A stretch of DNA of 64,000 bases from Coriaria nepalensis (Eukaryota; Streptophyta; Magnoliopsida; Cucurbitales; Coriariaceae), in NCBI GenBank assembly GCA_027186245.1, contig CP114489.1:11043501-11107500 (forward strand), read 5' to 3'. Both the position numbers and the translations under genes were made by a program. Of this stretch, positions 1 to 11,182 are shown piece by piece (position 1 is the first letter of the stretch; each line of letters opens with the position of its first letter). Below the pieces are notes generated by a model. That model did not search any database and was not told where the DNA came from. It saw only the letters and a program-made list of their open reading frames with translations.

Positions 1-2883
1 GCTTAACAGTCAACCAAAAAGTTTTGACAGCAATACCACTTTCGCGCAAGTCCTTCCTGATTTCAAAAATTCCAGCTAGAGCCGATGCAGATTTAGCTTG
101 GGTTTCTTCTCTCGTGGAACTCAAAATTTTAATCATTGTCTCAATAGAATCGTTGGCAGCACTACCTTCACGCAGTATGTCATTGAGGGGCACCACAGAA
201 AGCATACACCTAAGAGCATCTAAGACGTATGCTTTAGATTCAGGTAGATCACTGGTCAACAATGCAGTCAGTTGGCTGATGGCCGCTGTATCAGATCTAC
301 GAATGAGATGATTCAACGTCTTTGCTGCTATTTCCTTCCCATTTGCGCTTCCATTCTTTAGTAACCACAATAATGCAGGCACAGCATCAGCACTTTCAAC
401 ACAGGCTCGTATATCTTCACTGTGATTACATAAATTTCTAAGTATTGTAGCGGAATCCTCCTTTGCCTTTGCAGAACCTGTCTCCAGAATTTGGACAAGT
501 GGAGGAATGCCACCGGCAGCAGTTATAGCCCATTTACTCTCATCATTTTCGTTAGATAAGAGGCAAAGCAATGCAACTGCACATTCTTGCTGTTGTTCCG
601 ATGAAAGCCCGAGAAGAGAGATCAACAGCTGAACCCCGTCACGGCCTTTAAGGGCACGCCATAGACTGCCTTCATTATTGCAAAGGGTGAGAAGGGCTCT
701 TATAAGCTCATCCTGAACTTCATTGGTTGCCATTGTGATCAAACCAACAAGCAACCTTTTTGCATCTGATTTTGCAAGTTTGGCTGCAAGAATAGAATTC
801 CCATACAAACTAGCTAGGGCTTCTACACTACGTTCCTTAACAAGAAATGGTAAGCGAGGTTTGAATTGCTGCACCAGAGTCTGCTCAACTATGACAGGAT
901 CTGATGTTCTCGCTGATTCTGCTTTATCATCATAAATCATAAGGGCTGAAGCCAAAGCCCCTAGTGTATCGGCAATCTGGGCAGATGACGTGCATGATTC
1001 AAGACTTTGTCCAAGACTTGAGATTACAAATGATAAACCACCAGAAATGTTTGCCAAAGCACACATTGCATTCTCTTGCAATGCTTGAGCACACTCACCC
1101 TGCATGAACTCTTTTGAGGGAGCTATTGTAGCATTAATCAAAGCAGGAATACCATTTGAATTAGCTATCTCACGCCTTGCCTCTTTGCTTTGGGCAGAGA
1201 GAGATTTGAGAGCTCCTGAAGCTTCTGCTCTAACAGAAGGATCCTTTCCAGGTCCTAATAGCTTGAGGAGTTGTTTTGCAGCCTCCGTAGCCAATACCCT
1301 AGAGCAAACAGTTGGATCTTCCATCATTACACTAGCAAGAAGAAAGCACACATTTGCCTGAGTAGCCGAATCCCCTTTTTCCAGCAACTTCACAAGTATA
1401 TCCACTCCTCCAGCTTGTATTGTTGCAGACCAAAATCCCTCAGTGCTAGTGGAAAGGTTCCTTAATGCTCCTGTCAACAAACTATCAACAACGTTTCCTG
1501 ACTTTAGTCCATTATGTAACTGCTCCCATAACACAGGCACAACTCCTTCAGTTGAGAAAATTTTTGAACCAACATGATCCCTGGCCCCATCTTGAGAAAC
1601 AGCATAAATAGTATCTGCCGCAGCAAGTTGACCCTCTGCTGAGCTTGACTTGAGCAGACCAAGCAATGGTGGGATGCATCCTCCAAGCAGAACTTTTACC
1701 CTCAGTTCATTCTCCTTACACAGGGACCCTAAAACAGTAGCAGCCTGTACCTTCACCCCAAGAGATCCTGAACGGAGAAGAGAAACAAGAACTGGAACTG
1801 CTTGAGAGTGAGATCCAACAGCACTGAATGCACTCTCACGTGTATCAATAAGTTCCAATAATTGCTTCAATGAATGCTCTTTTTCTTGTACAGATGAGGA
1901 ACTCTGTCGCATCTGCTCAATGCATTGTGCAACACTTGCCAAGGTCCCATCTGGATCCTCCATGCTGGTACTGCGATCCCTGAAACAGTTACCAAATGAT
2001 ATGGCATTCATTACATATTGCCCTTTAATATTATATCACAAACTTAAACTGATAGTGTTAGCAGCAGCCAGATTTTCATAATGGAGTAGGGTAAGTACTA
2101 ATAAAGCAAATGTTAAATTCATTCACATTGTACCATCTTTTAGCAACCATGTCATGTTGGAGGGAGAGACATCAAGTAATAAATAAAGATTTAAAGAGAA
2201 TTTACAGGGTATAAGACCAAGTATTCATAGGGCAATAGTTGAGTTTCAATTTAGACCAGTTTAATAAGATTATTGCATATAATATTCAACGACAGCTTTA
2301 AATGATGTCAGAAAGAGAAAAAATTAGCAGATTTCAACGAAAACAAGTGTTTTGAGTTACCTTGAGGTCATCTTTATAACAGAAAGTGGAGTTGGAGGTT
2401 CAGAATCTGGAACTTTTGCATCAGGATTTCTTTCCTGAAATCACAAAATAAGAAAATTGAAAACTTGCTAGAGTGAAACATAAGTCAGTCAAAGACCCAA
2501 AACATATATACGGGATACTTTTAATGGAAGAGTGTGGATATAAAAAACTTAATTAAAAACGTACATTAACATATAGAGTGACATATTTTACCAGCAGTAA
2601 AATTGAGTATCCTTAATTGGAATTTAAATTTCAAAAAATAAAATAAGAAAAAGAAGAAGAGCAATCTGTAATCTTAATGTTTATGCCCAAAGTTCACAAG
2701 GGGCAAAATGAATCCACTTACACCTCACCTAGGACTCAAAATATTTGATAATTTAAGAAAACATCTAAATCGGAATAGCAACAAAAATTTCCGAAGTCAT
2801 GAAGTACCAGGTCATTGGCTGTAAGGCTGCTGCCATTGCCGGCAGCAAACCTCCAAGAAACTGTAGCAGCCAGCTTTTCTTCA
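1..2883 (-). CDS. CSI1: CELLULOSE SYNTHASE INTERACTIVE 1-like, N-terminal part (runs off left edge)
   Basis: This is the N-terminal third of a giant armadillo-repeat/C2 protein that links cellulose synthase complexes to cortical microtubules at the plasma membrane (known role of the family). Exons seen: about 2883-2808, 2434-2361 and 1979 to beyond base 1, with GT-AG borders and continuous phase. The second and third exons encode a conserved stretch with motifs such as SEPPTP and [20 protein letters not shown], followed by many ARM repeats (for example [20 protein letters not shown]). About 700 residues are present of a usual length near 2,100; the remaining repeats and the C2 domain lie outside. 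The start codon is not resolved: the first coding exon has an in-frame TAA at its upstream side and no ATG, so a further short upstream exon or a different acceptor is needed. The leader upstream is GA/CT-rich. The family call is near certain; only the first few residues are in doubt. Confidence 0.93.
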
Positions 2884-3480
2884 CTACAAGATCCCGAGAG
2901 AATTTATCCAGGAACCCTGCAGTTCTGTCAGATCTACGAGAAAGCCGCAGTCAGAAGCATTAAAACTTCCTGCCAAGTATAGTGTACTATCAGATCAGAG
3001 AATCCATAGAATAATTACTGAAACGAAAATCACTGGAAGCAATTGAATTCTACACGAACAAGTGATTAAACGAAATGACGCTGCTAAGTATTAAAATCCA
3101 CTCAAGAAATTAGAATTCCAGCTCATCAGAAACAAACAAATTCCAAATTTCAGATTTCGTTTCTGCTTCGCTATAACTAAGCAGAAGTAAACAATCGAAT
3201 CCAAGCAATTAAGATCCGAATACTGCCGAATCTGAAGAGGGAAGCTACAGATCGAGCAGCAAACTGGCCGTAGTCTAAAAGCTTTCACTACTCAGTCAAA
3301 ATGAATATCGAAACGCAAAAAAAAAAAAAAAAATTGAAACGCATTCCGATTCATGCACTCGCGCAATCCAAACAAAAAAGTGAAAGTTTTACAATACACC
3401 TCAGATTTCGCGGAATCGAACAACGCCCCCTTTAACGAACCAGCTCAAATCAAAGAAATACACATCGAGAGAAAGGGGAA

Positions 3481-3765
3481 CAGAAAGAAAGAGAGAGAGA
3501 CCTATAGAGAATGGAATGCTGGAGCTCCGTGATGCATCTAATGCTTTCGTACCAGAGAAGCGAGGGAAGAGAGAGAAAGAGAGAGAGAGAGGTTACTTTT
3601 GTGCGCTCTCTCTCTTCTTTTCTTGTGAAAATGGAAAATATGTAAACTGAGAGAGAGAGAGAGTGAGTGAATGAGTGAATGAGTGAAGAGAGGATGAGAG
3701 ACAGCGATGAAGCTAAATACGAGCTTCGGCAGGCACACTAACACTCACCACCATAGAACCACCGA
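3481..3765. promoter_or_regulatory. GA/CT-rich leader and promoter-proximal region of CSI1
   Basis: Several GA/CT microsatellite runs (about 3490-3502, 3575-3592, 3650-3662) lie upstream of the first recognisable CSI1 exon. In plants such runs are common in 5' leaders and core promoters and can bind GAGA-type (BBR/BPC) factors; that role is inferred. An untranslated first exon could end near 3512. The poly-A stretch at 3318-3333 lies in what would be the first intron. Confidence 0.4.
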
Positions 3766-3769
3766 CAGC

Positions 3770-4577
3770 CACCCCTAAAGGCTCAGCTTCGACTCGGCTT
3801 CTTCACTTGGCTCCCCCTCATTTCCTACCCACTATTTACCGCGACTCTTCGGAGCTAACGGTTTAACTTCTTTTTCTTTTGCTTTTTTTTTTTTTTTTAA
3901 TATATTAATATTTTCCAACCAATAAAACTTTTAATATTTTAAAAGAGGGGTGCAACGAGAAAATTAAGTAGTTGACTTTATTGTAATGTAACAACAAAGG
4001 ATGAAATTATGATGAAATAAAAAGACTGTCGAGAATGATACCTAACACCCACTGTTTATACTTTAAAACAAAATGCGTATTAAAGACATTATTACTATCA
4101 TTAATATAAGCCGGTCTCATTTAAATGAATAAAAAATACATCTTATGATAAGATGGAAATTTCCGTAAAATTTATTTTGAGATCTTATTTTTGAAATTCA
4201 TTCTAATCTTCCATTAACAGTTACGTGAATAGAAGGATATGAAGGGAAATGATTGGGACAATATACCAACTAACAGCTAATTAGCATGATTTGAAAACAG
4301 TTGTTATTTTTCAGTATGAATCTCCATGTGTTAATATTAATAGTCAGTCCCATGATACACACAAAAAGTTGAATAAGCTGAGCTGTCTTCTTACACAATC
4401 CATGTTTATAGGAATATCTTAAAATAATAATCCTTCTCTCCCTTACTCATTCCCATGTTCCAATCCAACCTCATTTCACTATTTCGTGTTTGCTTATATA
4501 TATATTTTCAAGCATGCAATAATGCATGATTGTTAAACACCAACCGATTGTGACACAGACTGCAAACTGGTGTTAGC

Positions 4578-4613
<36 letters not shown>

Positions 4614-5190
4614 TATATTAATTAACTAAATAATTTTAAGCTTCAAGTGGGACCATACCATGTTTATTTTTCTTGTTCAAATTTAAGGTGGTAAGAAAAT
4701 TGGAAAAATATTTCATTATAGAAGCGTTATGAAGGGTGGAAAACTAACCAATAAGGGGTGAGGATAAAATACCTAATCATGAAAATGAAGCATTAAAAAG
4801 CCATACCGGGTCGGACCCACAAAAGGTTTTTTGTATCGTATTTTCAAAGCAATGTCACCAGAAGCTAAAAGAAACGTCATCCTGTCGTATTTTCCAAACT
4901 ATAATCTTCAATTGCACTAAGAACAAATGTTTTTGAGTCTTTTTTAAAATGCAAAGAACAAGAGTACAACATGTTCATGCAAAAGAGTACACAAGCATTT
5001 CAGCTACTTGCTGACTCAAAAGATGTTTAACTCGTTCCTATTTTGAGTCAATCCGACTCAATCACCTTCATTTCAAAACTCAATGGTTAAAATCAATTTT
5101 TCTATGTATAATATGGTAACATCATAAAGGGCACAAGCCCGAAGAACCTGGATAGAAATACCTGAGCCTCTGAACAGGTAAAGATTGTTT
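3770..5190. other. Intergenic AT-rich DNA between CSI1 and MIC60
   Basis: There is no coding sequence with protein-like composition here. It contains a poly-T run (about 3880-3898) and a trinucleotide microsatellite at 4579-4609. The left part is upstream of CSI1; the right part is the 3' flank of MIC60. Confidence 0.6.
4579..4609. repeat. (TAA)n microsatellite
   Basis: About ten uninterrupted AAT/TAA units in intergenic DNA. Confidence 0.9.
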
Positions 5191-8100
5191 TTAAGCAAGG
5201 CTTATGGAAGTGGCATATGACTGTAGCAAAATCAGCGCTTGTTCAGTAATAGCTCTATTCTTCGCTCGCTTTACCCAATCACTAACTATATCTTCGGCTT
5301 GTGTGCCTTTGACCCTTTCTTCTAGATACTCTGCTGCTTCAGCTAGCTTTCCCTCAGTCAAGTATCCCTCCACTCTATTGATTATGGACTCAATCCCATT
5401 GCCAGACAGGTCTACTTCCTTAACCTAGACAAACCAGACAACAAATATGCAATGACTGTTTTAAATCCAATTTGTGCCTGCTAATAAAAACATACCCATG
5501 CATGGTTTTGGTTTATCCAAATACCAGTTGTAGATATTGCTGATCCAAATGAATTACCTTTAGCCAGGATGCTACTCTTGCCAAAGAATGGGCCAAAATG
5601 CCACCACCGCCAGGTGGAATTAGGCTGAAGTGTCGTAATGTTCCTTTCAGTGAATCAAACTGTCAAATAAGGTAGAGGTTTAAGTGCTTATTTTATCACA
5701 GGCCACAACCTTTATAATAAAAGTTGATACCTTAGATTTATTTTTCTTTTCAGAAATCGACACACATTCGTACCTTATGATTCAATTCCAATTGAGTATC
5801 TGTGCCATGGGAAAGTATTTCTTTGGCAATTGAAGACAGAACCAAGTCTAGGTTGGAGTCCTTATCAATGCCTTGAATATTAGAGCGCAATACCTCTATT
5901 TCTTCCTGGATGGGTAGACCCCTTGAGAGTGCATCTTCTATTGCTAGTGCCCCCTGAAAGGGTCATACAAGTTATGATTGCTTGGGAGCTAATTTGCAGT
6001 TTTGTAAGAGCCGATGAGATTGCCAAAAAAAAAAAGGAACTATGTTTGATTACAGCTGTTTCATTTGGGCAACTTTTGGACCATAAGATGGAAAAGAAAA
6101 AGAAAACCATGAAATTGAATGGTAATGTTACCAGAGCAAGCTTCTGAGCAGAGTGACTTTGACGAGTTTCTTCAGATCGTGTATAGAATGCAACACCCAA
6201 GGCATTTATCTACAAAGAAAAGAGATAAAAATTATGTTCTACCATGACAGATAAATTCAAAGCAACAGATGAAAAATGAAAAATAGTAAAAGTTCTCTCT
6301 CTCTCTCTCTCCATATATATAGATTTGCCAAGCAACTATAGAACCGAATAGCTAGCCACATGGCATAACAAGCCTATGAGACTGCTGTGAATTGCTTACA
6401 TGAATATTTGTTTCTGCCAGTTTTTCAATCTCTGCTGCCTTCTCACTTGCAATTGCTGCACCCAATTCTGCTTTTGCTAACTCCTTGACCTTTTTTAACT
6501 TTTCTTCGCTTTCAATTTCCTGTAATGCAATGCTTGCGAATTTCAGTCTATAAGTTGTGACATTGTTAATGTAAATTTTGAAAAAAAAAACACTAAAACT
6601 AAAAATAAAAATCCAATGGCAAACATAATCTACATGTGAACCTTTTGTTCAAGTTCCTTTTGAAGTTTCTCTTCCAATTTCTCTTGAAGTGATTTGAGAG
6701 CAGCAACTGCTTTTGCTCTCTCTCGTTTTAACTCCTGAAAGGGGAACATTGTTATAGGTCTGAAAATAGACACAACCAGCAAGAATGTGAGAAGAAAACT
6801 AGTAATGAAAAGAGAGAGTAGTAAATGCACACAGTCATAAATTGGAAATTTCAGATCCTTTTAGTCATTTGTCCTTTTTAACTTTTTCTTTTAGGGAGAG
6901 GGGGACTAACCTTGTCCAACAAGGCCACCTCTTCTGCAAGCATGAGTTCCCTAACCCCAGCTTCCTTCAATTTCTTTTCATACTTCTCCTGAAAAGCAAA
7001 AGGAGAATTAAAGCTAGTCACCTTAGTTCTACAAAATGTGGAAAAACAGTCAGAACTGAACTATTTAGGATGTACATTACAAACAAATGCTACCAAGTAT
7101 TCAGTTGGCCCAAACCTTCAAGGCTCTCTTTTCTTCAGAAAAAACGCGGGCATCTAACTCAGCTTGCCTCCCTTCAGCAGCATGAATAGCTTGAATGAAA
7201 TCAAGAACCAATTTTCCATCCTTGGATATGTAGCCATCATTCAAGTCCTCAATTGCAGTAATCAAAGCCTGTCATTCCAGACAACAAAAACTAATTTAGA
7301 AATAATCCGCGCATTATTTATTCCCTTTCTCACCTCGAGCAAAGAACAAGAATCGGTAAGCAAGAAATGCTTAACCTCGGCTTCTTTGAGAAACTTATTT
7401 TCATCACTGCTCTCTCCACTTAATGAAGTAATATCAGCCTCATCCTTCAAATTATATTCCTCAAGAAGAGAATTTAGTGGTTGTACAGCTTTATCTAGTA
7501 CATCCTGCAGCAGAATGTGACTAAGTACAACTAAAGAAAAAGAGGGGGGGGGGGGGGGCGGGGAACGGGGAAATCAATGGAACTTTGTTAGAAAAAAGAG
7601 GTTACCTCTGGTTTCTCTTCTATAGTGGCATGATTTGGGGCTACTTCTTTTATTTTACTTCCTCCATCTACTTCAATAGCCTTTATTAGTGGGGGAGTAG
7701 CTTGACCTTCCTCATCTTGTCTTCTATTAGTATCTTCCTCTGTGCTTTTCAAGTCAAAACTTTTTGTTTTTTGATCACTAGATTCTTCACTGCATTGTCT
7801 GAATTCTGTCAAGTCTTTGTCTTTGGTAAGATCACCTGCTTCATGCGCTATACTAATGGATCCTTGAAACTGAGGTTTATCATCACCTTGTCCTTCACCT
7901 GAAGATTCTTCAAGCTGAGAAAGATTTGGATTAGCCTCAACCTTCTGCTCAGTATACTCCACATTAGGATTTGATTCCTCAGCCTCTTCTCTATGGAACA
8001 ACCCTGACTGCCGCTCTATTAAATTTTGAGCATCATTTGTATCTCTTTTCTCGATGCTTATTTTACGTGCATCAATAGAAGCTTTCTGCTCTTTACTACC

Positions 8101-8719
8101 AAGAATCTTCTCAAAGTATCCACTCTGGTGACCTGCCAACACAGCAGCACCAATAACAACCCCTCCAATTAAGACTTTTGATACAGAACTTCCGGACTCG
8201 GGAGGCTCGCCAGTTGGGCCTGGTTGTGGTGACGTTCTTTGTTGAGGTTTAGATGAAAATTCATTTTTCGGAGAAACAGAAAGAGGTATCTGCAGGAACA
8301 AAAACATCTGGTTTAAGTATTCTTCTTGTATAGTTATTCATTGTTTAAACCTAACTTAAGGAAATGTTCACTTGTCTGGGTAATAACTTGTCTTGGGATC
8401 CTTCTAACAGCTCGACGAGACGATATTGCTGAAACTGATCTGCAAAACAAAGCCACTACCATGAAATTTATGATAAATTCTCTGAAAAAATGGTGATTGT
8501 AAAATCTCAAATGGAAAAAACGAGCAGAAAATAATGATTTTTAGTGATAATCACTCAATGTCATCAACAACTCAAGACAAACAAGTCCGAACGGATTATA
8601 ATTTATGAGAAATCGAAATTCTCAACAAACAAATTAGCTTCTACAATCATTGTGCAAGATTCGAAATGAAAATGTGGATGATAGGCAGTCTGGATTTCGC
8701 TTCCGTACCTCAGCAACAT
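5191..8719 (-). CDS. MIC60: MICOS complex subunit MIC60 (mitofilin)
   Basis: This is an inner mitochondrial membrane protein that shapes cristae junctions; plant MIC60 also takes part in lipid exchange with plastids (known of the family). Twelve exons fit in phase: 8719-8709, 8439-8388, 8289-7606, 7504-7376, 7268-7116, 6988-6911, 6734-6642, 6519-6400, 6209-6132, 5953-5774, 5659-5558 and 5424-5191, giving 637 codons plus stop. Exon 2's donor (GTTATT) was chosen because it alone keeps phase. The N-terminus is Arg/Ser-rich (MLLRSVSAISSRRAVRR), as expected for a mitochondrial presequence. A single membrane helix follows near residues 59-76 (VLIGGVVIGAAVLAG), then an acidic spacer, a long coiled coil over exons 6-8, and the conserved C-terminal mitofilin domain ending in LQSYATSISLA. 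It is head to head with TSR3, about 450 bp away, suggesting a shared promoter. Confidence 0.95.
7544..7563. repeat. Poly-G tract in a MIC60 intron
   Basis: A run of about 15 G, then C and more G, in the intron between exons 3 and 4 of MIC60. On the transcribed strand this is a poly-C run. Its exact length is likely unreliable in any sequencing method. Confidence 0.8.
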
Positions 8720-9172
8720 GGTTTATCAGGTATTCAGTGAGCATAAACGATAAGGAGCGAGTGATTGAGTGAACGATGGCGGAGGGAGTCCTACTAGGGC
8801 TTGATTCCAGCTGCGATGTGGAGAGGCGGAGAAAGGCGGCGAACTATAGATTCAATGACGGAGAATAACGATCGCTTTGCCGGAACCCGACCCGAGCTTT
8901 ATTAGCGCGAACTAACCAGGGTAACAGCGTCGCTCTACTTTGAGGAGAAAGAAAGAGAGAAGATGATAATATTTTTTCAGATGCACACAAAACGACATGT
9001 CGTAAATTTATACGACGTGTAGCCATCAGCGCGGCAAACAGCAGCAATTACAGTGCAGTACTTCGTCGTCCCAAAAGTTGCATATAAAACCCGCCTCTGA
9101 AGAAGAATCTCCTGTCGAAGTAAAACGGAAAAAACTGACCGGCGAAAAAAAAATTCGCCGGAGAAAAAAATT
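8720..9172. promoter_or_regulatory. Putative bidirectional promoter, MIC60 and TSR3
   Basis: The start codons of MIC60 (minus) and TSR3 (plus) are only about 450 bp apart and point away from each other. No clear TATA box is visible, as is common for housekeeping pairs. An ATG at 9078 opens an out-of-frame reading frame ending at 9263, so it overlaps the TSR3 start at 9173 if it is included in the transcript. Shared promoter use is inferred from geometry alone. Confidence 0.45.
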
Positions 9173-10929
9173 ATGGGTCACAATAAGTCCCGACGATTTA
9201 GAAATCCTTGCCCTAATCGTGGTCAGTCTAGTCGAAACCATCAGTTTACAAGGTAAAGAATAAAAAAAAGGTTCTTTTTTCCAGTTTTCTTAGTAGAGTG
9301 ATTGATTGATTCTCCGTTTTTTTTTTTTTTTGGATTTGATTTCTCTACTTTTTCAGCGAGGAAGTTTCGCTTCCATCTGATCCAGGTGCCTATTTGTTTT
9401 AGCTCTCTTCTCCTCTCACCTTGTTATTGGGTACCGACTGTTTGATATTATGTCGCTGTTGTACCATTTTGTTATTTTTTTTGTTGCAGCAAATGAAGAA
9501 GAAGAGGCGACTGCTCCATTAATTCAGCTAGCGATGTGGGTATGATTTTTCGAAAAGAAGAAAAATCTCCAGCTACAAATTAAATCCTCTGTTTATGCTA
9601 AGATTTTTTAATCTAGCTTTTGAACTGTCAAATTAATCATCGCTGTTTTCTTTTGTCACTTCCGTTAATTCAGGACTTTGAACAGTGTGATGCAAAGAGG
9701 TGCACAGGACGCAAGCTTTCCCGATTCGGATTGTTGAAGGAAAGTATCAAATTCACACTCTTTTCCATTCCTAATATCATATTTTTGTATATGTATGAAT
9801 CCTACATCGTTGAACTTATACTAGTCCTCCACTTCAGATAGTTAAATTAACATAAATTTTCTGGAAATTTGCTGCAGGTATTACGCCTAAATAGTGGTTT
9901 TGGTGGCATTGTCCTAAGGTAATTACGTGCAAGAAAGCTATTTCACTTCCTTTAAGCAGTTCATATTTGACTGGTATTCAACGTTTCTTTTCCACTTCTG
10001 GGGAAGCCCTGTTGGAACACAATGTGTCTCGAAAGAAGATCGTAGCTTGATTCAGCAAAAGGGACTAGCTGTTGTGGACTGCTCATGGGCCCGTTTGGGT
10101 GATGTACCCTTTGTAAAGCTACGATGCACTGCCCCTCGTCTTTGTACGACTCATTTAACCCTTTATTCAACTGATGTGAGAGGGGATGATGAGTCTCATC
10201 CCACATGGTGAACTCCACCTCAGCTCTCTCCCATCGGATGCAGTAGAATCTTCTTGATTGATATCTTGGAATAATACTATTTCACATAAAATTAATCCTT
10301 TGTTTCTTGTTATTAATTTACCCTTTTTTGGACTTGATGGAGCATGAAATTAAGATACGAGGTTATTTCTCTTGACTTGTTTCCTTACATACTCAATATT
10401 ATCCAGTGCCATGGCTGGTGGCAGCAAATCCCGTAAAATATGGTAGACCATGTGAGCTATCTTGTGTTGAAGCCTTATCTGCCGGATTAATTATATGGTA
10501 AGAAAAAACCTCTGCATGAGAAAAAAGAAAAACACAGAATGTTTTCCTCTTTCTACCATGAGAGAAGTTACTTTGATATAAATATATGTTTTTCGAAACT
10601 CAATTTCTAATTATTTAACAGTGGGGAGGAGGAGACGGCAAAAACGCTTCTTGGAAGTTCAAGTGGGGTCATCTTTTCTGTCACTCAATAGGTATTAAAA
10701 GTTCATTTACATTTGAATCGGATTCTAGTTTGTAACCTGTGTGAAGCTCCTTTGGCTTTGTTTCAGGGAAAGATTTCTGGTTAAAAAGTTCTATTGTAAT
10801 GAATGCAGGGAACTTCTAAAGGCATATGCTGTGTGCAAAAATAGTGTTGATATTATATCAGTCCAAAACAGTTGGATTTCACAGCAAACCCAGATTCCAA
10901 AGGCTCCGGAAGATGTCAAAGGTACCTCT

Positions 10930-10966
<37 letters not shown>

Positions 10967-11182
10967 GTGAATGTGTTGAATTTGTGAATGAGGATCACAT
11001 TCATGCTTGTTTGAATATCTGATTTATTTTCCTGCCGATATATAGGAGGTGAAAGGTCTTCTCATAGTGAAGAAGATGAGGATGGATCTTCTGATTCGGA
11101 TGGGCTACCACCATTAGAGAGAAATATGAATCATATGAACTTGCAGGACTCTGATGAAGAAGCAGAAGAAGAAAGTGACTAG
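9173..11182 (+). CDS. TSR3: 18S rRNA aminocarboxypropyltransferase TSR3, frame disrupted by three one-base indels
   Basis: TSR3 transfers the 3-amino-3-carboxypropyl group from SAM onto a hypermodified pseudouridine of 18S rRNA, a late step in small-subunit maturation (known). Exons: 9173-9252, 9357-9385, 9490-9539, 9674-9743, 9878-9918, 10007-10143, 10407-10497, 10622-10691, 10809-10921 and 11046-11182. Conserved blocks read clearly: [73 protein letters not shown] and [15 protein letters not shown], then an acidic Ser/Asp tail. The start [15 protein letters not shown] is basic and typical. Three breaks are seen. Exon 4 has one surplus base before its donor (AAAGTATC, where AAGTATC would keep phase). 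Exon 8 is two bases short: one base missing at 10653-10657 before FKWGH and another near 10670-10673 after it. As written, exon 8 reads into a TAG across its donor. This is either young decay or uncorrected homopolymer errors; all other exons look constrained. Confidence 0.85.
10936..10962. repeat. (CT)n microsatellite in the last TSR3 intron
   Basis: About 13 CT units just downstream of the donor of exon 9. Confidence 0.9.

Noticed and set aside
24..1361. Plus-strand open frames of 60-95 codons over the CSI1 exon
   Set aside because: They are antisense shadows of the minus-strand armadillo-repeat exon, which reads without a stop over about 2 kb.
7702..7902. Plus-strand frame inside MIC60
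   Set aside because: Antisense of MIC60 exon 3.
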